The position numbers and the translations under genes are program-made. From an uncultured Sulfurovum sp. (GTDB taxonomy: Bacteria; Campylobacterota; Campylobacteria; Campylobacterales; Sulfurovaceae): a stretch of 26,955 bases of DNA. The notes beneath the pieces were generated by a model. It did not search any database, was not told where the DNA came from, and saw only the letters and a list, made by a program, of their open reading frames with translations. The stretch's first letter is position 1, and the number at the start of each line of letters is the position of its first letter. Positions 17,145 to 24,739 of the stretch are shown here, piece after piece. The stretch covers positions 1 through 26,955 of the forward strand of contig CAMZLC010000068.1 in NCBI GenBank assembly GCA_947311605.1. The letters run 5' to 3'.

Positions 17145-17678
17145 TTAACTCGCTGTTTTACCGGCTTTTCTGATGATTGTCTCATCGGTGTACTTCACGC
17201 CCTTGCCTTTGTACGGCTCTGGTGGTCTGAACGCTCTAATCTCGGCTGCAGCTTGACCGACAGTTTGCTTGTCGGTACCACTGATATGGATCAGGTTCTT
17301 CTCAACTGTGATCGTGAGCCCCTCAGGGATCTCAAAGTTCACAGGATGAGAGAATCCAAGTTGAAGCTCAAGCGTCTTGCCATTTACGGCCGCCCTGTAG
17401 CCAACACCGTTGATCTCCAAAGACTTTTTGAAACCTTTCTCCAGGCCTTCCATAATGTTTGCGAGCAATGCCCTATAGGTTCCCCAGTATGCAGAAGACT
17501 GCTTGTCTTCGCCTGCTCTTGAGAACACCACTTCATTGTCTTTGACTTCGATACCCACTCTACCGTGTGTATCCAGTCTCTTCTCTTCGTTGTCTTTTTT
17601 GACTACGACTACCACGCCGTCTACAGATACCTCAATACCGCTAGGGATAGCGACAGGGTTTTTTCCAACTCTTGACAT
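17145..17678 (-). CDS. rplF: 50S ribosomal protein L6
   Basis: 177 residues, standard length. It begins MSRVGKNPVAIPSGIEV and carries the C-terminal L6 signature around RPPEPYKGKGVKYTDE. L6 lies near the factor-binding site of the large subunit. It follows rpsH with an 11-nt gap. Confidence 0.98.
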   Translation of the reverse strand: MSRVGKNPVAIPSGIEVSVDGVVVVVKKDNEEKRLDTHGRVGIEVKDNEVVFSRAGEDKQSSAYWGTYRALLANIMEGLEKGFKKSLEINGVGYRAAVNGKTLELQLGFSHPVNFEIPEGLTITVEKNLIHISGTDKQTVGQAAAEIRAFRPPEPYKGKGVKYTDETIIRKAGKTAS

Positions 17679-17689
17679 TTTCTACCCCC

Positions 17690-18085
17690 TTACCAGATAC
17701 TGCAAAGCACTTCGCCGCCTGTACCAAGCTTGTATGCTTCGTCATTTGGTAGCACACCCTTGCTGGTAGACACGATCAGTGTTCCATAGTTGTTTTTAAA
17801 TGTTCGGATCTCATCCTTGCTCTTATAGACTCTTCGTCCTGGCTTAGAGATCTTTTTCATCTCATTGATTACGGTAAAGCCTTTCTCGTCGTACTTCAGT
17901 ACCACTTTGATCGTCTTTTTTACGCCCTCTTCTTTTACGCTATAACTCTCAAGGTAACCCTTGTCTACAAGAATAGAAACCATTGCCTCAATCGTCTTTG
18001 AGTGAAGAAGAACCGTCGTGTCGAGTCTTCTTGTTGCAGCATTTCTTATTCGAGTAAGAGAGTCTGCAATTATGTCTGTCATCAT
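17690..18085 (-). CDS. rpsH: 30S ribosomal protein S8
   Basis: 131 residues. It has TDIIADSLTRIRNA near the N-terminus and the family signature close to the C-terminus (GTLIVSTSKGVLPNDEA). S8 binds the central domain of 16S rRNA and, in E. coli, represses the spc operon. Whether it does so here cannot be seen. Two neighbouring ATGs (18085, 18082) are possible; GGAG lies 6 nt before the first. Confidence 0.97.
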   Translation of the reverse strand: MMTDIIADSLTRIRNAATRRLDTTVLLHSKTIEAMVSILVDKGYLESYSVKEEGVKKTIKVVLKYDEKGFTVINEMKKISKPGRRVYKSKDEIRTFKNNYGTLIVSTSKGVLPNDEAYKLGTGGEVLCSIW

Positions 18086-18099
18086 CTGTTACTCCTTCA

Positions 18100-18285
18100 T
18101 TACCAGCTTGCTTTACGCATGCCGGGGATTTGACCCTCAGAGGCCATTTTTCTTAAACATATTCTGCACAGACCAAAATCTCTATAGACAGAGTGGGGTC
18201 TTCCACAAATGTTACATCTGGTATAAGCTCTCACAGCGAACTTGGGTTTTCTTTGCTGCTTATTGATCATTGACTTTTTCGCCAT
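18100..18285 (-). CDS. rpsN: 30S ribosomal protein S14, zinc-binding type
   Basis: 61 residues, the short zinc-type S14 (RpsZ style). Four cysteines form the zinc site: Cys24 and Cys27 (CNIC), Cys40 and Cys43 (CRIC). The longer zinc-free form seen in E. coli is ~100 residues. The ATG overlaps the rplE stop by one base (TAATG). Confidence 0.98.
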   Translation of the reverse strand: MAKKSMINKQQRKPKFAVRAYTRCNICGRPHSVYRDFGLCRICLRKMASEGQIPGMRKASW

Positions 18286-18830
18286 TATTTTCTCCCTTTA
18301 GCAAATGGCATGCCCAACTTCTCAAGAAGTGCAAATGCCTCTTTATCACTGTCGGCACTTGTGACGATCGTGATATTCATACCGTGTGTTTTAATAATAT
18401 TATCAAAGACGACTTCTGGGAACATCAACTGCTCTTCCAGACCGAAGTTATAGTTGCCGCGACCATCAAAGCCTTTTCTGGGTGTACCCCTGAAGTCTTT
18501 CACTCTAGGGAGCGCAATAGAGACAAGCTTATCGAAAAAGTCATACATGTTTCCACCCCTGAGTGTCACCTTGATGCCACTGGGAGCGCCTTCTCTAGCC
18601 TTAAATCCGGCCACGGATTTCTTTGCCATTACTATGATCGCTTTTTGACCTGCGATCAGGGAAATAGTGTCCGCCATATTCTGGATAAGCTTCGTATCCT
18701 TGCCCTCTTCACCGGCACCCACGGAGATGACTATCTTCTCCAGTCTGGGTGTCTCCATCACATTTTTGATCTCTAGCTCTTCACGAAGGGCAGGAACGAT
18801 GTCATGATATTTCTGCTTCATTCTGCTCAT
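18285..18830 (-). CDS. rplE: 50S ribosomal protein L5
   Basis: 181 residues, standard length. The family signature LEKIVISVGAGE and the RDFRGTPRKGFDGRGNYNFG-like region (VKDFRGTPRKGFDGRGNYN) are present. L5 binds 5S rRNA and contacts S13 across the subunit bridge. It starts 4 nt after the rplX stop. Confidence 0.98.
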   Translation of the reverse strand: MSRMKQKYHDIVPALREELEIKNVMETPRLEKIVISVGAGEEGKDTKLIQNMADTISLIAGQKAIIVMAKKSVAGFKAREGAPSGIKVTLRGGNMYDFFDKLVSIALPRVKDFRGTPRKGFDGRGNYNFGLEEQLMFPEVVFDNIIKTHGMNITIVTSADSDKEAFALLEKLGMPFAKGRK

Positions 18831-18834
18831 GATA

Positions 18835-19068
18835 TTAGCCCTCTACTTTTTTTACATTGGAGATATGGATAGGCATTTCAACATTCATGAAACCGCCTTC
18901 TTTGTTCTCTTCACTCGGCTTGACAGCCTTTTTGGCTATCTTGCATCCTGCGACAATCACAGCATCTTTTTTGGTCAGTACTTTGAGTACCTCTGCTGTT
19001 TTGCCCTTGTCTTCACCTGCAATGACCATGACTTGGTCACCTTTTTTAATCTTAAACTTCTTGGCCAT
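18835..19068 (-). CDS. rplX: 50S ribosomal protein L24
   Basis: 77 residues starting MAKKFKIKKGDQVMVIAGED, with the KOW-type motif at residues ~8-30. An in-frame ATG lies two codons upstream (19074), but the ribosome-binding site GGAGG at 19076-19080 is almost touching it. The same site lies 7 nt from the ATG at 19068, so 19068 is chosen. That ATG overlaps the rplN stop as TAATG. L24 initiates 50S assembly on 23S rRNA. Confidence 0.95.
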   Translation of the reverse strand: MAKKFKIKKGDQVMVIAGEDKGKTAEVLKVLTKKDAVIVAGCKIAKKAVKPSEENKEGGFMNVEMPIHISNVKKVEG

Positions 19069-19436
19069 TACCATACCTCCGGTGCAAGCGATACAATCTT
19101 CATAAAGCCTGCATAGCGGATCTCTCTGCTGACAGGGCCGAAGATACGTGTACCAATAGGCTCTTTTTTCTCATCCAAAATTACAGCGGCATTGTCATCA
19201 AATCTGATAAGCGAACCGTTCTCTCTCTGGATCTCTTTTTTCGTTCGGACAACCACTGCCTTTACGACCTTGCCCTTCTTGACTTTTCCGTCCGGAAGTG
19301 CTTTTTTGACAGAGGCGACGATGACATCACCTACAGATGCATATCTTCGCTTGGATCCGCCCAAGACTTTGATGCACATGATCTCTTTGGCGCCACTATT
19401 ATCAGCAACGGTCAATCTTGTAAATCCTTGAATCAT
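19068..19436 (-). CDS. rplN: 50S ribosomal protein L14
   Basis: 122 residues, the exact family length. It begins MIQGFTRLTVADNSGAKEIM and contains the conserved DDNAAVILDEKKEPIGTRIFG region. L14 contacts 16S rRNA at an intersubunit bridge. Start and stop both lie in one-base TAATG overlaps, with rpsQ and rplX. Confidence 0.98.
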   Translation of the reverse strand: MIQGFTRLTVADNSGAKEIMCIKVLGGSKRRYASVGDVIVASVKKALPDGKVKKGKVVKAVVVRTKKEIQRENGSLIRFDDNAAVILDEKKEPIGTRIFGPVSREIRYAGFMKIVSLAPEVW

Positions 19437-19684
19437 TACACCTCTCCTCTCTTCGTGATCTCAAGAAGACGGAACGATTTGCTCTTGGAGAGTGGTCGGC
19501 ACTCTATGGCAGAAACCATATCACCAACATTGATCTCATTCTTCTCATCGTGAATAAGGTATTTCTTAAATCTTTTGACAGTTTTGTGATATCTTGGGTG
19601 AAGTACTTTTCTTTCAACCAAAACAGTGGCCGTCTTATCGCCGGCCTTCTTGATCACTGTTCCTGTTATTACTCTTTTTGGCAT
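19436..19684 (-). CDS. rpsQ: 30S ribosomal protein S17
   Basis: 82 residues with an OB-fold: RVITGTVIKKAGDKTATVLV at the N-terminus and VGDMVSAIECRPLSKSKSFR. It binds the 5' domain of 16S rRNA. It lies 10 nt after rpmC. Confidence 0.97.
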   Translation of the reverse strand: MPKRVITGTVIKKAGDKTATVLVERKVLHPRYHKTVKRFKKYLIHDEKNEINVGDMVSAIECRPLSKSKSFRLLEITKRGEV

Positions 19685-19694
19685 GCTTTACCCT

Positions 19695-19886
19695 TTACTT
19701 AGATCTGGCAGCGGTCAACGCTGTCTGGATTCGTGCGATATCTTTTTTCGCATCTCTTAGCTCACTTGTATTGGTGAGCTGCATTGTCTTGAGTTTTGCT
19801 TTCAGCGTGAAAATTTCAAGCTTCTTCTCTTTGAGCAGTGCAGTCAGTTCCGTCACACTCTTGTCACTAATATCAGTATATTTCAT
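19695..19886 (-). CDS. rpmC: 50S ribosomal protein L29
   Basis: 63 residues with the two-helix fold of L29 (KYTDISDKSVTELTALLKEK, then RDAKKDIARIQTALTAAR). L29 lies by the peptide exit tunnel, near the docking site of trigger factor and SRP. Its start lies inside the end of rplP (14-nt overlap, 19873-19886); the AAGGA site is therefore within the rplP coding region. Confidence 0.96.
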   Translation of the reverse strand: MKYTDISDKSVTELTALLKEKKLEIFTLKAKLKTMQLTNTSELRDAKKDIARIQTALTAARSK

Positions 19887-20298
19887 TACTATCCTTTAGT
19901 GTGATAATTTTTGTTTTGAATGGAAGCTTGTGTCTAGCCAGAGTCAATGCTGCTCTTGCAAGTGTCTCTTCTACACCCGCCATTTCAAAGATAATTCTTC
20001 CGGGCTTGATATTCATGACCCACTTATCTACAGCACCTTTACCTTTACCCATTCGTGTTTCGAGTGGCTTGGCAGTCAACGGCTTGTCTGGAAAAACACG
20101 GATCCATGTTTTGCCTGTTCTGTTGACTTTTCTTGTCATGGTGACACGTGCCGCTTCGATCTGGCGTGAATCGATCCTTCCGCCTTCTGTTGCTTTCAGT
20201 GCGATGTCGCCAAACTCGATCTTGTTGCCACGGAATGATTTGCCGCGACTACGACCTTTTTGCATCTTTCTCCACTTGGTTCTTTTTGGCATTAGCAT
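19873..20298 (-). CDS. rplP: 50S ribosomal protein L16
   Basis: 141 residues starting MLMPKRTKWRKMQKGRSRG, the usual L16 N-terminus. The arginine/glycine-rich rRNA-binding region and the WVMNIKPGRIIFEMAGV segment are present. L16 lines the A-site tRNA channel. Of two ATGs (20298, 20292), the first is better spaced from GAGGTG (20306-20311) and matches relatives. The 3' end overlaps rpmC by 14 nt. Confidence 0.97.
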   Translation of the reverse strand: MLMPKRTKWRKMQKGRSRGKSFRGNKIEFGDIALKATEGGRIDSRQIEAARVTMTRKVNRTGKTWIRVFPDKPLTAKPLETRMGKGKGAVDKWVMNIKPGRIIFEMAGVEETLARAALTLARHKLPFKTKIITLKDSNEIY

Positions 20299-20300
20299 GA

Positions 20301-20996
20301 TTATTCACCTCTCTTTCTAGCAGGTCTTCGTCCACCTTTGCTCTCTTTTGGCTCAGCCTGGATACCCTTCTGGAGCACCTCCCCCTTGAAGATCCATACT
20401 TTGATACCGATGATGCCATACGTTGTCTGTGCTTCGGCGAAACCATAATCGATTTTTGCTCTCAGCGTATGTAGCGGCACTCTTCCCTCAAGATACCATT
20501 CCGTTCTTGCCATCTCGGCGCCGCCAAGTCTGCCGGCAACCTGGATCTTGATCCCTTTCGCGCCAGACTTCAGCGCGCCCTGAATAACTTTTTTCATCGC
20601 ACGTCTAAATGCGATTCTTCGTTCAAGCTGTGTGGACACATTTTCAGCAGCCAACTGTGCAGATGCCTGAGGTCTTTTCTCCTCTTTGATATTCAATGCC
20701 ACATCTTTGCCGATCATTTTGACCAATGTTGCCTTGAGTTTCTCGATATCCGCACCTTTTTTACCAATGATGATACCGGGTCTGGCTGTGACGATCGTGA
20801 CCCTGATCTTCTTGACAGTTCTCTCAATGATGATATTGCTTACACCTGCGTAGAAAAGCTCTTTCTTGAGGAAAGTTCTGATCTTGTAATCTTCCGCAAT
20901 AAATTCAGAGGTTCTCCCTTTTGCCGGAAACCATCGTGATTCCCAGTTTCTGTTGATCCCAAGTCTAAGGCTTATTGGATTGACTTTCTGGCCCAT
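20301..20996 (-). CDS. rpsC: 30S ribosomal protein S3
   Basis: 231 residues, standard length. It begins MGQKVNPISLRLGINRNWES, has a type II KH domain with the IIGKKG loop at 76-81, and the S3 C-terminal signature around KVWIFKGEVL. S3 forms part of the mRNA entry tunnel. It starts 2 nt after rplV. Confidence 0.98.
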   Translation of the reverse strand: MGQKVNPISLRLGINRNWESRWFPAKGRTSEFIAEDYKIRTFLKKELFYAGVSNIIIERTVKKIRVTIVTARPGIIIGKKGADIEKLKATLVKMIGKDVALNIKEEKRPQASAQLAAENVSTQLERRIAFRRAMKKVIQGALKSGAKGIKIQVAGRLGGAEMARTEWYLEGRVPLHTLRAKIDYGFAEAQTTYGIIGIKVWIFKGEVLQKGIQAEPKESKGGRRPARKRGE

Positions 20997-20998
20997 AC

Positions 20999-21670
20999 TT
21001 ACGCCTCCTTTTTAGTTACGAAATTTTTGGCATCTGCGATTGAGTCTTTGAAGTCGCCTTTGAAGCTGTACTTCTCTTCCATCATATCGATCTGCTCCTG
21101 CGTCATGTTTGCCACGGCTTCAAAGCCTTCAATGCCTTCGGCCTGAAGTTTTGCAGCATAGACCTTGCCGATCCCTTTGATCTTGGTCAGGTCATCATCT
21201 TTTGCTGCAGCTTTTTTGGCTACTGTCTTTTTGTCAGCAGGCTTCTTTTCGGCAGTTTTTTTAGCTGCAGGTTTTCCTGCGGCTTTCTTTTCTGCTTCAG
21301 GTGCTGCCTTTTTAGTAGCCTCTTTTGCTGCTGCCTTTGCGCTCTCTACTGCCGAGCCCTCTGTCACCTCTACGAAGATGTGCGCCGTTGGCTTGATGAT
21401 ACGGGTAGCAGTACCTCTGGCTCTCGGTCTCCATCGTTTCATGACCGCTGCTTTATCCACGCGGCACGAAGTGATGATGACCTCTTCTGGCTCAAAATCA
21501 CCATTGGCAACCGCGGATGCAATCACCTTGGCAATGATACCAGCAGCCTTGTTTGGCATGAATTCCAAAGCAGCCAGAGCCAGCTCTGCATTCATTCCCT
21601 GAACTTCCCTGGCAATCAATCTTGCTTTTGTCGGAGAAACTCTAATAAATTTTAGTGTTGCCTTACTCAT
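20999..21670 (-). CDS. rplV: 50S ribosomal protein L22 with Ala/Lys-rich linker and C-terminal helix-hairpin-helix-like domain
   Basis: Residues 1-108 are a normal L22 (typical length ~110). They include VSPTKARLIA and the tunnel-lining hairpin RWRPRARGTATRIIKPTAHI at 79-98. The protein then continues to residue 223. Residues ~109-157 are an Ala/Lys/Glu-rich, probably disordered linker with AKK/EKK repeats. Residues ~160-223 form a compact segment with LTKIKGIGKVYAAKLQAEGI, a helix-hairpin-helix-type motif (G-I-G-K loop), plus acidic helices. The reading frame is open throughout and ends 2 nt before rpsC, so this is a genuine extension, not a frameshift. The start overlaps the rpsS stop (TAATG). 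The tail's function is unknown; contact with rRNA or another nucleic acid is plausible. Confidence 0.95.
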   Translation of the reverse strand: MSKATLKFIRVSPTKARLIAREVQGMNAELALAALEFMPNKAAGIIAKVIASAVANGDFEPEEVIITSCRVDKAAVMKRWRPRARGTATRIIKPTAHIFVEVTEGSAVESAKAAAKEATKKAAPEAEKKAAGKPAAKKTAEKKPADKKTVAKKAAAKDDDLTKIKGIGKVYAAKLQAEGIEGFEAVANMTQEQIDMMEEKYSFKGDFKDSIADAKNFVTKKEA

Positions 21671-21948
21671 TACCCCACCTTCTTCTGGACTGAACCTTTG
21701 TGACCCTTAAAGGTACGCGTCGGTGCAAATTCACCGAGCTTATATCCGACATGGTTTTCCGTGACAAACACAGGGATAAATTTTCTGCCATTGTGCACAT
21801 TGAGTGTCAAGCCGATCATCTCAGGGAAAATCACTGAGCGTCTTGACCATGTCTTGATAGGCTTCGTTGAGCCCTCTTCTTTTGCCTTGAGCACTTTTTT
21901 CATAAGGTGTGCATCAATAAATGGACCTTTTTTTAATGATCTAGCCAT
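21670..21948 (-). CDS. rpsS: 30S ribosomal protein S19
   Basis: 92 residues, the family length. It begins MARSLKKGPFIDAHLMKKV and has the VHNGRKFIPVFVTENHVGYKLGEFAPTR-type signature region (residues ~53-80). S19 sits in the head of the 30S subunit with S13. It lies 9 nt after rplB. Confidence 0.98.
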   Translation of the reverse strand: MARSLKKGPFIDAHLMKKVLKAKEEGSTKPIKTWSRRSVIFPEMIGLTLNVHNGRKFIPVFVTENHVGYKLGEFAPTRTFKGHKGSVQKKVG

Positions 21949-21957
21949 GCTAACCCC

Positions 21958-22785
21958 TTACTTCTTTTTTCTTGATATGATCAGCTTGTCACTCGCTTTT
22001 TTCTTGCGAGTTTTATAGCCCTTGGTTGGCATACCCCATGGAGAGACAGGATGTCTGCCGGAGTTTGTCTTTCCTTCACCACCACCATGTGGGTGATCGA
22101 TCGGGTTCATTGCAGAACCTCTGGTCTGAGGTCTGATGCCTCTGTGTCTGCTGCGTCCTGCTTTACCGCCAACGATATTGGAGTAGTCTTCGTTGCCTAC
22201 AGTACCGATCGTAGCCAGGCACTCACCAAGGATATATCTCATCTCGCCACTTGGCAGTCTAAGAGAGACGTACTTGCCATCTCTACCCATGATCTGTGCA
22301 TAGCCACCGGCAGATCTGGCGATCTTTCCACCCTGTCCAGGGTTCATTTCAATATTATGGACCAAGGTACCCACGGGGATATTCTTGAGTTTCATAGTAA
22401 AGCCTGGCTTGATATCTAGTCCGCTCTCGGCAGCCATGATCTTATCGCCGACCTCAAGACCTTTTGGCTTGAGGATATAGCGCCTATCGCCATCTGTATA
22501 TTTTACAAGACAGATTCTACAGTTTCTATAGGGGTCGTACTCAACAGTTGCTACCGTGCCCTCTACGCCAAACTTGTTTCGCTTGAAGTCAATAATTCTA
22601 TAAAGCTTCTTTGCGCCTGCTTCTCTGTGACGAGAAGTGATTCTACCATTACTGTTTCTACCTGCATGTGCCGGAAGCTTTTTGAGCAGTGCTCTTACGC
22701 TTGCCTTCGCAGTGATGTCGCCACTGTCCAGGTTCGTGATGTATCGTCTGCCCGGACTGGTTGGTTTATATGATTTGATTGCCAT
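21958..22785 (-). CDS. rplB: 50S ribosomal protein L2
   Basis: 275 residues, standard length. The conserved C-terminal motif NPIDHPHGGGEGKT begins at residue 227; its His231 corresponds to the E. coli histidine near the peptidyl-transferase centre. The C-terminus is strongly basic (TRKKKASDKLIISRKKK). L2 is needed for subunit association. It lies 10 nt after rplW. Confidence 0.98.
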   Translation of the reverse strand: MAIKSYKPTSPGRRYITNLDSGDITAKASVRALLKKLPAHAGRNSNGRITSRHREAGAKKLYRIIDFKRNKFGVEGTVATVEYDPYRNCRICLVKYTDGDRRYILKPKGLEVGDKIMAAESGLDIKPGFTMKLKNIPVGTLVHNIEMNPGQGGKIARSAGGYAQIMGRDGKYVSLRLPSGEMRYILGECLATIGTVGNEDYSNIVGGKAGRSRHRGIRPQTRGSAMNPIDHPHGGGEGKTNSGRHPVSPWGMPTKGYKTRKKKASDKLIISRKKK

Positions 22786-22795
22786 GTTCTCTCCC

Positions 22796-23077
22796 TTATA
22801 CCGCTAGGCTTTCGATTTTTGCATCTTCTGGAAGCTTGACATAGAACTTTTTGCTGTTCGGTCTTTTTCCTTCAATACCCTTAAATCGCTTGACCTTGCC
22901 TGGCACTCTCATAGAGTTGACTTTCAAAGGTTTGATATCAAAATACTCTCTGAATACCTCTTTGAGTCCATTCTTTGTCATTCTTGGTGTAGTCTGCACT
23001 ACGATGACGCCCTCTTCTTGAAGATCCAAGCTCTTCTCTGTATATAGTATTGCTTTAATATCTGTAATATCTGCCAT
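22796..23077 (-). CDS. rplW: 50S ribosomal protein L23
   Basis: 93 residues with the L23 pattern (ADITDIKAILYTEKSLDLQE, VNSMRVPGKVKRFKG). L23 is the main docking point at the tunnel exit for trigger factor, SRP and the Sec translocon. It starts 1 nt after the rplD stop. Confidence 0.96.
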   Translation of the reverse strand: MADITDIKAILYTEKSLDLQEEGVIVVQTTPRMTKNGLKEVFREYFDIKPLKVNSMRVPGKVKRFKGIEGKRPNSKKFYVKLPEDAKIESLAV

Positions 23078-23078
23078 C

Positions 23079-23672
23079 TTAACTCTCTTTTGTCAATTTT
23101 TCAAATACAGACTTCTCGATCACGATTGCATGATACGCAGCTGCAAGGTAAGCATTGAGCTCACTCTCTTCTACCAAATAGCTCTCTCGAAGGTTTCTGA
23201 ATGCAAGGAAGGTTTTGTCATCGATCATCTCTTTGACGACCAGTACATCCCGCTGCTCAAATCCTGCGACAAAGGCTTTGGCATCTTTTGTCTTGCCTGA
23301 CTCAAGCACGATGCTGTCCACGACAAAAAGCTTCTCATTGGCTGCTTTTTCTGCAATGGCATGCATCAACGCCAGACGCTTTTGCTTTTTGTTCACTTTT
23401 TGAAAGTAGTTTCTGTTGGTGCTTGGACCAAAGGCTACACCACCGCCTACAAAGATAGGAGATCGCAAAGAACCAGCTCTCGCACGTCCGCCACCCTTCT
23501 GTGCCCAAGGCTTCTTCCCGCCGCCCCTGACTGCAGAACGGTTCTTCGTCTGTGCTGTGTTGGCTCTGTTTGCTGCCTCATAGGCCTTGCAGTAGAGCCA
23601 TAGGTTATGCGGATGTACTTCCGAAAACGCCTCTGGGAGATCTGCTATTTTAATCACTGTTGTTTGACTCAT
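23079..23672 (-). CDS. rplD: 50S ribosomal protein L4
   Basis: 197 residues, close to the usual ~200. The extended tunnel-lining loop is visible (RNTAQTKNRSAVRGGGKKPW, then GSLRSPIFVGGGVAFGP). In E. coli L4 represses the S10 operon through the leader RNA; no such structure could be confirmed here. Its ATG overlaps the rplC stop by four bases (ATGA). Confidence 0.97.
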   Translation of the reverse strand: MSQTTVIKIADLPEAFSEVHPHNLWLYCKAYEAANRANTAQTKNRSAVRGGGKKPWAQKGGGRARAGSLRSPIFVGGGVAFGPSTNRNYFQKVNKKQKRLALMHAIAEKAANEKLFVVDSIVLESGKTKDAKAFVAGFEQRDVLVVKEMIDDKTFLAFRNLRESYLVEESELNAYLAAAYHAIVIEKSVFEKLTKES

Positions 23673-24250
23673 TTGACTATCCTTACCATGCCTCTAGCGC
23701 CTCTGTGTCCAGGTACTGCACCTTTGAGGATCAAGATACCGTTATCAGCATCGAATGAGATCACCTCATTTTTTGCTGTGACTTTTGTATTTCCGTACTG
23801 TCCAGGCATTTTCTTGCCTTTTTGTACGCGACCGGGCCACTCAGCGTTACCGATGGAGCCAACTCTTCTGCCAAATCTGTGACCATGAGATGCTGGACCG
23901 CCAGAGAAACCATGTCGCTTCACGCCACCCTGAAAACCTCTACCTTTGGTATTGAATGAACTTTTGACTGTTGCTGCCTCGGTCAATGCTGCTGGGCTCA
24001 AATCACCCGCCTCAGTACCTTCTGCTACTTCAATTGTCATAAACTTGTTAAACTCTTTGGCGATACCAAATTTGCTCTGCTGACCCTCAATACTCTTGTT
24101 GATCTTCTTGCTGCTGTGGTAGGCCACCAATGCTTTGCCATCTTCTCTGACTTCACAGACTTTCGTCTCAACGACCTTGAGAAGCGTGACAGGAACACTT
24201 GGTACGTCGACAGTTCTACTCATACCAATTTTTTCTACGATAAATTCCAT
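23669..24250 (-). CDS. rplC: 50S ribosomal protein L3
   Basis: 193 residues. The L3 core is clear: FNTKGRGFQGGVKRHGFSGG, RFGRRVGSIGNAEWPGRV, and KGKKMPGQYGN. L3 reaches toward the peptidyl-transferase centre and starts 50S assembly. Where E. coli L3 has Gln150 (methylated by PrmB) in GSIGQ, this protein has Asn135 in GSIGN. It lies 9 nt after rpsJ. Confidence 0.97.
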   Translation of the reverse strand: MEFIVEKIGMSRTVDVPSVPVTLLKVVETKVCEVREDGKALVAYHSSKKINKSIEGQQSKFGIAKEFNKFMTIEVAEGTEAGDLSPAALTEAATVKSSFNTKGRGFQGGVKRHGFSGGPASHGHRFGRRVGSIGNAEWPGRVQKGKKMPGQYGNTKVTAKNEVISFDADNGILILKGAVPGHRGARGMVRIVK

Positions 24251-24259
24251 CTCCTACTC

Positions 24260-24571
24260 CTACTTGTCCATTGATCTGATCTCTACCTCTACTTCAGGCG
24301 CAAGATCGAGCTTCATCAATGAGTCGATTGTGTCTGATGTAGCGGAAACGATATCGATCATTCTGCTGTGAATTCTGATCTCAAATTGCTCACGGCTGTC
24401 CTTGTTCACGTGTGGTGAACGTAACACGGTGTAGCGTTTGAATTTGCTAGGCATTGGTACGGGACCAATGATCTCAGCGCCTGTGCGTCTGACAGCATCT
24501 ACGATAGATGCCACAGAGCGATCCAACACTCGGTGATCATAAGCTTTAAGCTTCAATCTAATTTTTTCCAT
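24260..24571 (-). CDS. rpsJ: 30S ribosomal protein S10
   Basis: 103 residues, the family length. It begins with MEKIRLKLKAYDHRVLDRSV and contains the S10 signature around IGPVPMPSKFKRYTVLRSPH. S10 is both part of the 30S head and, with NusB, an rRNA antitermination factor. As first gene of the cluster it is preceded by a ~70-nt leader and the promoter at 24649-24654. AAAGGG lies just upstream of the ATG. Confidence 0.98.
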   Translation of the reverse strand: MEKIRLKLKAYDHRVLDRSVASIVDAVRRTGAEIIGPVPMPSKFKRYTVLRSPHVNKDSREQFEIRIHSRMIDIVSATSDTIDSLMKLDLAPEVEVEIRSMDK

Positions 24572-24612
24572 TTTTACCCTTTAAAGAACTCGTTGGCATA
24601 GTGCCTAAACAC

Positions 24613-24626
24613 GGGTCTTTCAACCC
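24613..24626 (-). other. GNRA-type hairpin in the S10 cluster leader
   Basis: On the minus strand GGGTT-GAAA-GACCC forms a 5-bp stem (last pair G-U) with a GAAA tetraloop, 42-55 nt before the rpsJ start. It could influence translation or serve in autoregulation; this is inference from structure only. Confidence 0.4.
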
Positions 24627-24648
24627 CCAACTAAATTTAGGAACGCAG

Positions 24649-24654
24649 ATTATA
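24649..24654 (-). promoter_or_regulatory. S10 ribosomal cluster promoter (-10 box)
   Basis: TATAAT on the minus strand at 24649-24654, preceded by GGG; no good -35 box is visible. Transcription should start near 24642, giving a ~70-nt leader to rpsJ. No other strong promoter was noticed between rpsJ and infA, so this may drive all 23 genes. Confidence 0.6.
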
Positions 24655-24676
24655 CCCAAATGTTTCTAGCATTTAC

Positions 24677-24704
24677 TTGACCCTCAGCCCAAAATAGCTA
24701 TTAT
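24677..24704 (+). promoter_or_regulatory. promoter of the divergent AAA ATPase gene
   Basis: TTGACC (24677-24682), a 16-nt spacer and TATTAT (24699-24704) form a plausible sigma70 promoter. It is back to back with the S10 promoter, so the 168-bp spacer serves both directions. A strong GAGGAGG ribosome-binding site follows at 24725-24731. Confidence 0.5.
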
Positions 24705-24739
24705 TTAAAAAATCGTTTCCTTATGAGGAGGAATAATAA

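Noticed and set aside
19069..19074. Upstream ATG for L24 (two extra codons)
   Set aside because: The GGAGG site nearly touches it; spacing fits the ATG at 19068 and relatives start with MAKK-type sequences.
21200..21320. Repeated AAAGC/CTTTT-like words suggesting a DNA repeat array
   Set aside because: They reflect Ala/Lys codons of the L22 linker, not regularly spaced repeats; no CRISPR-like array is present in the window.
21150..21340. Frameshift or misassembly as the cause of the long rplV
   Set aside because: The frame is open and in-register from the L22 core to a stop 2 nt before rpsC, and codon use in the tail is ordinary.
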